Source: Allacma fusca
Lineage: Eukaryota; Arthropoda; Collembola; Symphypleona; Sminthuridae
Length of the DNA: 64,000 nucleotides
Assembly (NCBI GenBank): GCA_947179485.1
Contig: OX359247.1
Coordinates: 29,860,801-29,924,800, forward strand
Direction: 5' to 3'
Shown: positions 13,385-24,719 of the stretch, in pieces
Layout: each line of letters starts with the position of its first letter
How positions within the stretch are numbered: position 1 is the stretch's first letter
Made by a program: the position numbers and the translations under genes
The notes under the pieces: model-generated
Told to the model about the DNA's origin: nothing
Seen by the model: the letters and a program-made list of their open reading frames with translations, nothing else
Database searches by the model: none

Positions 13385-14590
13385 CAGTCATGGGCAATTG
13401 GTTTACCTTGCCTTTAACATTGCCATGAAAATTAAATACAATATCGCCTGCCTTTTCGCCTTCCCTGCATCATATTTTGCAATTTCCCCTTATCCAAAAG
13501 GTAGGTTAATATTTGTGCCTTCCTTGCCTTTTTGTACCATTTCAAAATGCCTTGTCTTACCTTAAATGCTCTTTTTGTTCGAAAATAGGATTAGCTGCAT
13601 GTAACATGTGGCTGGATCTGCAATACGATATAATTATGCATTGAACGGGTTTGAAATAGACGGAAGTGTTCCTGTAACAATGCAGTCACAATTTATTTTT
13701 AAAAAATAAGTATTGAACGAATTGGAGCTGTTTCCGATCCGAGTTTGAGTAGCAGTCCGAATTAGAGAAGTTTCTCCATTTTCTCTTTCGTGAAAGAAAT
13801 TGTGTACGAGATTTTGTAGATGAATGAGGATCTTAACTCTTGAACATCGAGTGGTCTATTTCATTTCTAGAATATTTTGCAATTTAATGTTCGGATTTAT
13901 TTTGAGTGTAAATTTTAAATACTTGGTAAAAAAGAATCATTTTGATTTTCTAATTATTATTAACGGGAGAGCTTAGCAAATGATTTATAGTTTGTCCACC
14001 CTTGCCGGGCACTATACTCCAATGGTCCCGAATCTTCGCATTGGAGACATTTTAGCTTTCTTCCAGATTCATATTTTGACATTTCAACAAACTGGAAGTA
14101 TTTCACTAGATCTTCTCTCACTTTGAGCTCTTTAATCTTTAACAGGCATTTCAGAAATTGTTACAGCAATGATTTCACAAACTCTGACAGAAAATTCCCA
14201 AATTCACACGCCTTCCACTGAGTAAGAGAACTGTTGAATTTAATGAGAATATGCAATAACGTCTCGCGAGGTATTATATCGTGGTCATCTCAATGTTATG
14301 TACATATGGATGTAAAACGTGTTCATTGCTATTTTTGTTTGTATTTCTCACCGTCAGATGCCCTCGAAATGCAATTTTTGATCCTTACCTTAATCCTTAG
14401 CATAAATTGAGCCTTCCTAAAACCTTGCCTTTAATACCAAAATTTTCAAGCCTTTCTACTAAATTTCAATGTTCGTCTATAAATTTTTCAGCCTTCCTTT
14501 CTCCTTGCCTTCATTGTAGCGGGTTTTAAATGCCTTCTTTCCTTTTTGCCTTATACCAAGGCCTTTCCCAAGGCAAGGTGCCCATGACTG
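13385..14590. mobile_element. hAT element, CAGTCATGGGCA family, copy 1
   Basis: It begins CAGTCATGGGCAATTGG and ends with the complement GCCCATGACTG. The 8-bp target duplication CCAACCGA (13377-13384 and 14591-14598) occurs once at the equivalent place in copy A near 2489. Subterminal zones reiterate CCTTGCC and CTTTCC. The minus strand near 13970-14150 retains relics of the same BED-finger-like coding seen in copy 2. 1206 bp; not autonomous. Confidence 0.92.
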
Positions 14591-14684
14591 CCAACCGAAC
14601 CATTTCCAACGAAATTTACTTCACAATCCCGCTAACCATACTGTCACATAGGAACATGTACTCCTCCCGAATAACAATCTAGAC

Positions 14685-15608
14685 CAGTTATGGGCAATTG
14701 GTTTTCCTTGCCTTTAACATTGCCTTGAAAATTAAACACAATAGTACCTGCCTTTGCGCCTTCCCTGCATTATATTTTGCAATTTCCCCTTATTCAAAAA
14801 GTAGATTATTTTTGTGCCTTCCTTGCCTTTTTGTACAATTTCAAAATGCCTTGTCTAACCTTAAATGCCCTTTTTGTTCGAAAATAGGCGAATTCCGATT
14901 TATTTTGAGTGTAAATTTTAAATACATGGAGTGTAAAAAGGAATCATTTTGATCTTCTAATTATTATCAGCGGGGAACTTACCAAATGATTTATTACGTT
15001 TGTCCACCCTTGCCGGGCACTATACTTCAATGGCGCCGATTCTTTGCATTTGAGACATTTTACAATTCCTCCAGATTTATATTTTGACGTTTCAACAAAC
15101 TGGAAGTATTTCACTAGATCTTCTCTCACTTTGAGCTCTTTAATCTTTAACTTAGGCATTTCAGAAATTGGTACAGCAATGTTTCACAAACGCTGACAGA
15201 GAAGTTAGAAATTCACATCCCTTCCACTGAGTTAGAGAGCCGCCTTTAATGGAAATATGCAATAACGTCGCGCGAAGTATCGTTTTATTGCTTTGCTAAC
15301 GTGGTCGTCTCAATGGTATGTACATACGTATGTCAAACGTGTTCACTGCTATTTATGTTTCTTTCTTGCCGTCAGATGTACTCGCAATGCAATTTTTGAT
15401 CCTTACCTTAATCCTTAGCATAATTTGAGCCTTCCTATAACCTTGCCTTTAATACCAAATTTTTCAATCCTTTCTACTGAATTTCTTTGTTCGTTTATTA
15501 ATTTTTAAGCCTTCCTTTCTCCTTGCCTTCATTGTAGAAGTTCCTGAATGCCTTCCTTCCTTTTTGCCTTATTCCAAGGCCTTTCCCAAGGCAAGGTGCC
15601 CATGACTG
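14685..15608. mobile_element. hAT element, CAGTCATGGGCA family, copy 2
   Basis: Its ends are CAGTTATGGGCA and TGCCCATGACTG, with target duplication ATCTAGAC (14677-14684 and 15609-15616). It is strongly similar to copy 1 but shorter by internal deletion (924 bp). An ORF on the minus strand at 14944-15159 encodes 71 residues with a CLKC pair about 20 residues before an NHL tripeptide. This resembles the N-terminal BED zinc finger of hAT transposases and indicates descent from an autonomous hAT. Confidence 0.92.
14944..15159 (-). pseudogene. hAT transposase BED-finger remnant
   Basis: 71 codons starting MPKLKIKELKVREDLVKYF, then KCLKCKES and a GWTNVINHL segment. The spacing of Cys-Cys and a late His recalls BED zinc fingers, which sit at the N terminus of many hAT transposases and bind the element ends. 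The catalytic RNase H-like domain is absent, so this is only a fragment. It lies wholly inside the element at 14685-15608. The call rests on context plus the partial motif. Confidence 0.55.
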
Positions 15609-15813
15609 ATCTAGACTTCGGAAGTGTTAGAAGTTCTCTTCTACACTAGTATAAGTAAGTATCTATAGATACTGCGATTATGCAGGAGGGGAACTTATCT
15701 GACACTTACATGTCATTCCTATATTTTCCAGTTTTGGTTTGAATGTTTGTACAACAGTACAACAGAAAGAGTTTCCCCCTTGCTCCATAAAATGCTCTCC
15801 ACTTAATTAGTAC

Positions 15814-16761
15814 TAGAGCTTCCAATGTGTTCAACATTTTTGTTCCGTACGAAATTCCGTTCCGTTCCGAAACCTACAAATAATATTGTTCCCGGTTCCG
15901 TTCCGGCTGTCGGGATATCGGAACATTTGAACTGACACCGTTCGGAACAAAGGAGTAGAGTATTTTTTCCGTTCCAGGTTGTGTTCCGTTCCGTATTATG
16001 CAATTTTTTCCGTTCCGAACCCGTTCCGTTCCGAAATATCCCGGAATTTTTCACAACATTTACGTGAATTTCGTGTACAAATTACTGGCAACTTAATATA
16101 CATGATATACTTTTAATAGATTGGATGCTAGGGAATGCTATGATTTAATTATATAAAATAATATTTAATAATAATTAGGCCATATAAAAAGAACTACTGT
16201 GCAGTATTATATAATTATTATTAATTATTTTTTAGCAATAAATATTTGTAGCGTGTGGACTTCAATGGCCTAACAGTGTTAATTTCCTGCAAGCTTGCTT
16301 CATTGCTGCTAATAATTTCGATTCCAGAATTTTCATTTCGAGAAAAATCGCCCATGCCCATGTTTATTAAACAAAATTAGTTATTCTGTTGATTTTCATG
16401 GAAAACGATACTCGCATTACATATAAGCATTTGCGTAAATTAAATCTAACTGTGTTCATCCAATTTCGTTAAATGTGTTTCCATTCTAGTTGAACGATGC
16501 GATGGCGCGACACTTCAGAAATTATACCGGGATCGGTTCGGAACGGAACAGAACAATTCCGCTTTCCGATGGTATAAATTATATGGGACATTTTTCGTAC
16601 CGATGCTCTGAACCGTCCCGGTCCCAATATTATCGGTACAAGTGCTCATGTTCCGGTTTTGTCCCGATTCAATGACGGAATCAAAAAGAGTGTTCCGAAA
16701 TTGTTCCGTTCCGTTTCCGAACACGGAACTTCGGGATTTCGGAAACCCGAAGGAAGCTCTA
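15814..16761. mobile_element. Non-autonomous hAT element (TAGAGCTTCC ends)
   Basis: Terminal inverted repeats TAGAGCTTCC and GGAAGCTCTA, with 8-bp target duplication ATTAGTAC on both sides (15806-15813 and 16762-16769). The related site in copies A and B reads ATTATTAC once. Both ends are packed with GTTCC/GGAAC reiterations. The middle is AT-rich and non-coding. Confidence 0.9.
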
Positions 16762-16920
16762 ATTAGTACATACGCCGAATCTGAGACGAACGAAAGTAAT
16801 TTCTTTTTATGACATCAGCCGTCCAATAATAGCAGTAGCCTAAATTTGAGAGAAAATCCATACAATCTTGCTGTCAGCGATTTATGTTCACTCCAATCCA
16901 TGGTCATGAACTTTATTTAT

Positions 16921-19900
16921 TAGTCTCTTAATAGTCTACATTCTTCCCCTGCATCCACAGCTATTGCATTCTTAATCAACTTATAGTGCTCCATGACGCC
17001 TCAATATGAGTGATCGAAAGGAGTTTATGTAATTTAAGTAACAGTAAGCATAAATATACGTAATAAGATCCCTCTGTATTTGGATGAAATTCTCATGACG
17101 GTATTTCTCGAAATAAAACTTCGTATGAATTCAGTTTGCCTTCCCAATGCTAGATCGTCTGTCCACATTCTCTTCTAAAGCTAGACATGTTTGCTCAGGG
17201 AAAAACGAACGTGTAAGAATGAAGATTATTTTTCTGCTACAGTATTTTACAAAAACGTAGTATATGTGTTTAAGTTGTCTAAACTTAATAAATAACAGCA
17301 GGTATAGTTTTGCGGTTTGACGAGGGTCGCAGCTATAAACAAGATTCACTGCGAATGTACGGTTGAATCCTTTAGATGACCATCACTTAACTACCATTTT
17401 TAGCTATTCGGCAAAATCTACGAATCCCGACAGATAAATAGATAGCTGGTGAAGTGCTTAACTAGAAACTCCCAAACTTTAAATTTCAGACACAGCATCG
17501 ACTAGCTTAATGAAGCGACAACGATATAACATATTTAATTATTCTCCTTTTCCATATTCTTTCACAGATTTTGTATTCGTTTCTCAAAATATTTGCTGTA
17601 GCAGCATAAAGGGGTAAAAACGTAGCGAAGTCGGGGAATTCGGAGAATTTCGAAATTATTATTTTATTACCACACACAACTTTTCCCAAAATAATTTAGA
17701 CTATCGTTTGCACAGAAATTTGTTGACTTTTCAGCGAGCTACCTGATAGGACCACAGAATTGTGGACATGGCAGGTAATAATAGGAAGAAAGGTTGAGAG
17801 AAGCTCATCATAATAAGGATCGAAATGTGGAAAATCCGAGAAAGAGGAATTTCCTGTTGTTGTAAGTTTTTATTCAACGGGCGTTCAAAAGCTTTTTCAA
17901 AATTTTATGCTTTTAGCAAATATTATGCTGCATTTTTCAAGCCGCTAAGGTACAAATTGCGGCTGAATACGGCACCTGGCATGTGTCGCAAAGTTATGAT
18001 TGTGGTCTTTCTCAGATTTTGACGTTTTGAGGGTTAAAACTTCCTGACTTCGTAATTTTTGCATCTTTTTATCCTGTGGCTGTATTTACTAACGTATTTC
18101 AGTGAAACTTCAAACTTCTTTCATAAAATCTAGAAAATTATACAACTTAATATTTTGAACCATTGTCCCTAAAACTCACAATCAGGCTGGTGGAGAAAAA
18201 CATATTTAGTGGGGCCCTGAGCAAATGCCGTTGTGGTTGACTGTTATGACACCCCACTGGAGATCGGTATTGCACTCCCACAACCTGTGACGGTTTCCCG
18301 TTTATCTATCAACACATATATAAGTACATTGATAGTTGAAATATCTACATTTTTCTAAATAAAATGCATTTATTTTACAGAACAAGCTGCGCTGGAGCTT
18401 GACGCTGTCTGTTAATTGTAATATGACAATGGAATGTTAAAACTACGCAGATAATACTATTCATGAGTACAGTAGACTCATAATTTCATTGCAGTTCACT
18501 GGATATAAAACTTGGTACTTTAGGCAAGGAATCCTTTTCTGGTACTATGGGTTTGCATACTGGCTCGAGAAAAATGTTTCTAGCATATTAGTAGCTGCAG
18601 GAAAATATTGATAATCCAGACAAGATTTCAACAAAAAGAGTAGAATTACGAACACAATAAACTTCTAACACACAGTATGTACGCATTCACACACCAATAA
18701 TTATTTGACTACAGAAATTAATTCAATGTGACCCCTGTATTTGAATTAATAATTTTCACTCTAATTTTAAAGTCCGAGCACCCACATATTTCTGTTTAGT
18801 TCTTGTCCTCATGCATATAAGCATACTTTAGATAACTGCGTCTCTCCTATGACTGCTGTCTCTTTTGTATGTTTACAAGCGTCTATTATGTATATAGATG
18901 ACCTTCTGCATGGCTGTAAGCATTTTATCCAGGAAGAAAAGTATGTGCTGTTGTTTTGTCGCTCCAGTTGTCTTGTAAACGACTCTGTATAAGCATGAAA
19001 TATCTTTCTGTATCCTAAGGCATTACCTTTAGACCCAATACAATTTTTATAATGAGTTCTCGTATACCCACAGTCAGTTTACCAACTCTCACAAGTGCAA
19101 GTGGTTGAAGGTTACTACCAGTTGAAGTTACACTCTTTGCAAGTGCTCCTGCTTGTTGTAGCGGTATTTGAACTCCAATCGGCCAATTTTACGCAAAAGC
19201 AACAAACAGACAATTCATGTGCACTTATTTCTTCGATTGTGCGTCAAGTAATAAAAATCAGTGGAGCCATGTGCTGAAGTTCTCGCATTGGCTTTTGGAT
19301 CTATATTGTGCGTATACGTGATAAACTTCTAATAATTTCGTTTTGTGTAATTATTACTATACATAGTATTGACAGTATACTTACACAATCTGGAGGTCAA
19401 ATTATCCGTAAGCCTATAATATCTTGCTATGTAGTAAAAATGTTAAAAATATTCTTACGTCTCACTTCCTTGGCTTTATTATCGTTACCGCGGGGAATAT
19501 TCATAAAAAAACAAAATAACACATACACTTAACACAAAATAAACTTTCGCTGGTACTTAAATGTGCTAAGAAATACAGGACACAATGCTAAAAAATCATT
19601 ATGGCATAAGTTTATATTTTATATTACTTATATTTTGCTCGAATTGAACTGGTCAATTTGAAGTTTACATGTACAACTGCATAGATGTACTTACAATTAG
19701 TAGTAGATATGTAGTAATACTTTCCTAAATCCAAAGAAAATAATTAAGCTTGACGACAAAAATACATTTGGTGAGAGTACTTGTTCTAATTTAGGTAAAT
19801 ATGTATATGACAAACGCATGATTTCTTTGAATCTTCTATGAGAAATAGCTTGGTTCTTAAAACACTGACAGAAGTTCAATGTAATTCTGGAATCGGCTGC

Positions 19901-21460
19901 ACGTGAGGGTAATAATAAGTGGAATAAAAAAAATTCTGTATCGAACCACATACTGTAGGCTCAACTGACAGCAGGTAATCCTCGTAATCGAAATAAACAA
20001 GTCAGTAAAAGGATGCCACGAGCTGTATTGTGTAGGTATACAAAAGTGTAATTTTGATACACTTGTAGTTATATACGCCCGAATGAGCAGGAGCATGTAA
20101 AAACGAATGGTTAATCCTCGAGGGTATATAGATGTAGACAAGCCATGTTTTCCTAGATAATTTTATGCTGAATGAAGTTTTGGGTTTTGGGGTCGGTCAA
20201 CAGATGCCTTGTTGATTAAGTAAATCGTCGAGTATCTACCCCTTTCGAGAAGAAAAAATACATAAAAAAACAAGGTTCGTGCTATTAATATCAATCCCCT
20301 GGATACCACGACCACCTGCAATATTCTGCCGTTATTTGTGCATACAATAGTAGCCAGTGCCCGTACTGCCCGTTTAATATTTTTTTAAGAAGAAATAGCA
20401 GTTCCGTGATGAAACTGTAACCCTCCGTTGGAAAAAGTGTTTTTACCGGCAAAGTGGTTATGAGCATAGTAGTTAGACTTGATTCATATTCCCTAATATG
20501 TATTCCATAAGTACATTGGGAGAGTCTATGTAACCGCCGTATATTTCATGGAAGAATTTTAAAGCTTAATACAACAATGTATTAGAAAGTTGGCGTACAT
20601 TATTTCCATGGATAACTTTGATATTCTTAAGGAACTGTCTTTTTAATTTAAAACTTGCATAATTGCATACATAATTTTTATTTTTGCCTATGATTTGAAT
20701 TTACAATAATAATTAATTGATTCGAGGGCTGTTATAAAATAACATTAAATCAGGTCTAGCGATCGTTGTCTGGCATATGTATATATGTAAATATCCAGGA
20801 GTCTACCCTTGGATCAATTAATTTAGCCTCTGTTTGAACTGACTTGTGGCCAGAGGGGTGCCAAGATCTGAACAAATGTAATGTTCATAATTATGTAGAG
20901 TTCTAATAATTTTGTAAGTATGTATGTATATTCTGCGTTACAACATTTTTCTGTTGTCAACGTTGACACAAATATACTTCTGAACCGATCTAAACTAATA
21001 ATTACTGTAAGAATATAAATGGTAAGCATATATTATTTGTAATGAGAAAATACTTACAAGACCAGAGTCATGACTCATGAGCTAATCCTATGATGTTGTG
21101 GAATGATGTGATCATCCTGTAAAATTATATGCTTACAATTAGTATGCTTACTCTGAATTATTGTAATGATATATAAACTGCAGCGAACTTGCATGAAGGA
21201 ATCTAATCTAATCCCGGATAATAAAGCGAACTCTTGAATGAGAACAAATACTCTGAAGATGAGTCTTTGACACATCTCTCACCTCAAGTTACTCATTTGA
21301 TCCCGTACGTATCACTCTGCCATAGCGAGTTCCCTCCAAATTACCAGTAATTAGCCTAAAGCCACATTAAACATTTAACAATACCCACATTGATAGTTTC
21401 ACTTTAATGACAATTAATAATGGGTGCAACTAGGAAATATGACATTTAGGTAATTAATTA
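16921..21460. other. Gene-poor intergenic DNA
   Basis: AT-rich. Only short ORFs without recognisable domains or exon-like borders. I see no gene, RNA gene or clear transposon ends here. Confidence 0.6.
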
Positions 21461-22510
21461 CAGTGGTCGTCACGGGAACGGGTAACACCCGGGTACATGG
21501 GAACGGGAACGAGTACAGGAACGGACTTGGGCACAAATATTTTGTTCCCAACCGGTTTGGGCACAGGAACAGGAACATACTCAAGTGGACCCGACCGTTG
21601 GGAACAGGAACAGGAGTGGGAACAGGAACATTGATCTTCATTTTGTTCCCGTTCCCATCGGGAACGAGTACAGTCTACGCATGATCCCGTTCACACACCT
21701 GTTGTTCCCGGGTTACGAGTGGGTACTTTTACTATATCCTAGAAACACACTCAAACTTGATCTTGGGAGACTTGAAAGTATTTATTTACATATGTATACA
21801 ATTCAATTTGCATATTCCATTCTACTCTTTTTTTCCGGCAGCTTCTACAGACGAATCCTGGCTCTAAAGTTTAATAACACCTCTTAACGGCTTGAATCCA
21901 AATAGAGCTCCTGTTTCAGTATAATAGCTGAAGTATCTACAGTAGTTCTAAATTGTTCCACAGATTAATATAAAATATATTTAAATAATTATTATTGGCT
22001 TGTGCAATTTCTGCTAAATGTGGAAAAACAAATGGAAAATAACCAGTGCCAGTATATATACTTCAGGTACCCTCATCAACACAACTCGGCACATAATTCC
22101 TGAAGAAGTAAACAAGTAGTTATTACGCGGTAACGTTTCGCTTCGGTGGGATTAACCCACCCTGCGTAAGCCTGTTTTTTATCTGCAAAATGATGGGTTT
22201 GGTAGTTACTGAAATTGTGGTCATAATTTCTACTACACTTAAGTACAGTATCACTTGGACCCGGGAACGAGACCGGGAACAAAAGCTGTGGGAACGGGTA
22301 CGGGTACAAAACATTTCCAATTTCTGGATACAGGAACAGGAACGGGTCCGGGTACGCATTTTAAATAAATTCATAGGAACGGGTATCTAAAATATTGTTC
22401 CCAGGATGACGGGAACGGGTCCGGGTACGGGAACACTTAAGGGGAGTACCCGTTGAGTGAGAACAGGAACGGGAACGGGGACAAACGTTTTGTACCCATG
22501 ACGACCACTG
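21461..22510. mobile_element. hAT-like element (CAGTGGTCGTCA ends)
   Basis: It starts CAGTGGTCGTCACGGG and ends CCCATGACGACCACTG. The flanks ATTAATTA and GGTAATTA agree at six of eight positions; GGTAATTA also occurs four bases further left, so one duplication copy may have slipped. Both halves are dense with GGGAAC/GGTAC reiterations on opposite strands. No transposase. 1050 bp. Confidence 0.78.
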
Positions 22511-24530
22511 GGTAATTAAGTGTAAGGCATGTTTACGGTTGCATGCTAAATATAATTAACAAGGGATATTACCAGTTAAATTGTCATAGGTAAATCATGG
22601 ATGGGGATTTGGTTAGTGCATCTTTGTAACGCAGGGATGTTACATTGTTAAATGTCAGTATGAATGTTCAATGGAAATAATATGAATATAATTGTGAATG
22701 TAAAATATTGTCAGGAGGAAAAGGAAGAATTCCTCGCAACGTTTCCGCATTTGGGCAAGAGCTTCCCTCAGTCATTAAATAGAGATGCATTGTCAATGGT
22801 TGATGTAAATTAAATATATGTATGTACAGAATATACATGTTGGGAAGTTACTTAGGTACACGCATTTATAAGAAACAGGAAGGAACGATTTTTCCTTCAC
22901 GTCATAGGTAGATAAAATAAGAGGAAAATCGGAAATAGTTATTTATTCCAATCGAGGGGACTTTGATTGGAGCTTAATCTCGACAATGTAAAAACAATTT
23001 TCGTATTCGAGATCTTTGTGACGAGGATTTAGCAGGAACTGCTGAAATATCCCACCACCAATGTAAATCTTAGTATCCCGAACCCAAATACCCGGGTGGA
23101 ACCCGAACCCATGACAGGCACTAATTCCATTCATAAAACATGCATGTTGACACAAATCCTTAGCACCCCAAGCTTATAAAAGGGGTAAGGGTAGAAAACA
23201 ACGAAAGCAAAATTCTCCCAAAATATATAAACGTTCAGTTAAATGGTTTTATTTTTCAACTTTAATACTCATAAATGTAATTTAATGCAAATGCAGCGAT
23301 TTTATTGGAACTCTCATCTCATCAAATACATAAATTACAATATACTACATATACACAACACAACTCTTTGACGAGTTTACGCCTCTTCGTTGAATACTTC
23401 GCTCATGCGAATTTTGTGTCATCCTTTTTGACCATCGTGAGAAGTTTTTAATTAAATTAAATTTTTAATAACCACCATTCTTAATACAAGGACGTTATTG
23501 GCACCGGGTGACACAAATAACCAATAAACATTGAAACCAAATAAATTGGTCTTGCTCTAACCAAACAACATTCTCTGGGAAATGCTAAGTGCAGATTGAC
23601 AGATTTAAATCCCACGGAGTTTGAATAAAATAGTGAAAATAAATACTTAAAATCATCTAAATGTTAAGTTCGGGTTCAGGTAATTTCAGGTGCGGATCCT
23701 CCAACAACCCGAACTCGACAAGACAATGTAATAATTTTTTATGGTCGATCCAACTCGAGGGGCAACTTTTCAGGTAATACCTGATACCTGAGAGCAGCTG
23801 TTTAGCACTTTTAGATCGTTTTGCCATTGTCATTTAAAAAAAAAACGTCATGTAGACCATTTTTTCTTTTGACGGAAAATACACATAGTTCATTTTGAAT
23901 CTTCATATCTATACTTTCTACTCCTACTGTCCTACACTTACGATTACGACCTACAATTTATTATTGATCTTATTTTAAGCTGTATGGAGTTCTCAGGGGC
24001 ATCCTGAGACTAGAAAAGTTCGCGAATCAGGACTCTTATTGTTAGATTCTCTGTTATAGATCACCCATTTTTATAAATTATCAATCAATATGAATACTCA
24101 AAACCATTACGACAAAACGAGACGCTGACATAATGAGTATGTGCGTTGCTCATCTCACTTCACTAATATACATGGATACTAATTATTAATTTTTATCCAT
24201 GTTAATAACATCAGTACGAATTGCGTCAATCTGATTGAAAAATACAATTCAAAGCAGCCACCAAGGCAGTGCGTTTGCCATATGGTATCGTTGTGACGTG
24301 ACAACTGTAGATAAAAATAATATACTTGTAAGAATTACACCGTGGTAACATCGTAACTAGTTCCTTGAATTAGATGTTTGTTAGCGTCTTTAGCCTTGGA
24401 TACTTTGCTTATTCGATTGAGGGGTAACGTGGTAATTGTACAAGTTGCCATTTACAAAAATGTTATGTATTTATCTTATTATATATAATTATATTATTCT
24501 ATTATATAATTTATTTTATTTACTTGTTTG
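22511..24530. other. Intergenic DNA upstream of DAXX-like gene 2
   Basis: No supported coding sequence. An acceptor-like TTTGTAG at about 24526-24532 may border the first or leader exon of the next gene. I found no convincing TATA box. Confidence 0.5.
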
Positions 24531-24719
24531 TAGAAGACTGTGTACTTACAGTGGATCTTCCAGAGAAGAAACGAAGAACGAGCATGTTGACAAGGACAGT
24601 CACCAGTCACCACAAATAGGGCTGATTCACTGATGTAGAAGTTGTATCCGAACTACTCGTTCCTGTTGAATACTCTTGATTCAAAAACCCCGGAGAAGTT
24701 AGATCCTAGAGAAGAATTA

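Larger units (their letters stand above)
14591..16920. repeat. Segmental repeat, copy D (split by two transposons)
   Basis: 14591-14670, 15745-15813 and 16762-16920 together match the 2483-2647 segment and the tail of copy B. They are separated by hAT insertions at 14685-15608 and 15814-16761. 15609-15745 is extra sequence not found in copies A-C. Confidence 0.75.

Noticed and set aside
15803..16054. ORFs inside hAT elements (also at 16490, 21463 and 22123)
   Set aside because: They translate the reiterated subterminal motifs and have no transposase features.
24642..24719. Upstream extension of DAXX-like gene 2 from a TTG codon
   Set aside because: No ATG lies in this stretch; the first in-frame ATG at 24720 is the simpler start. 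An upstream spliced start cannot be excluded.
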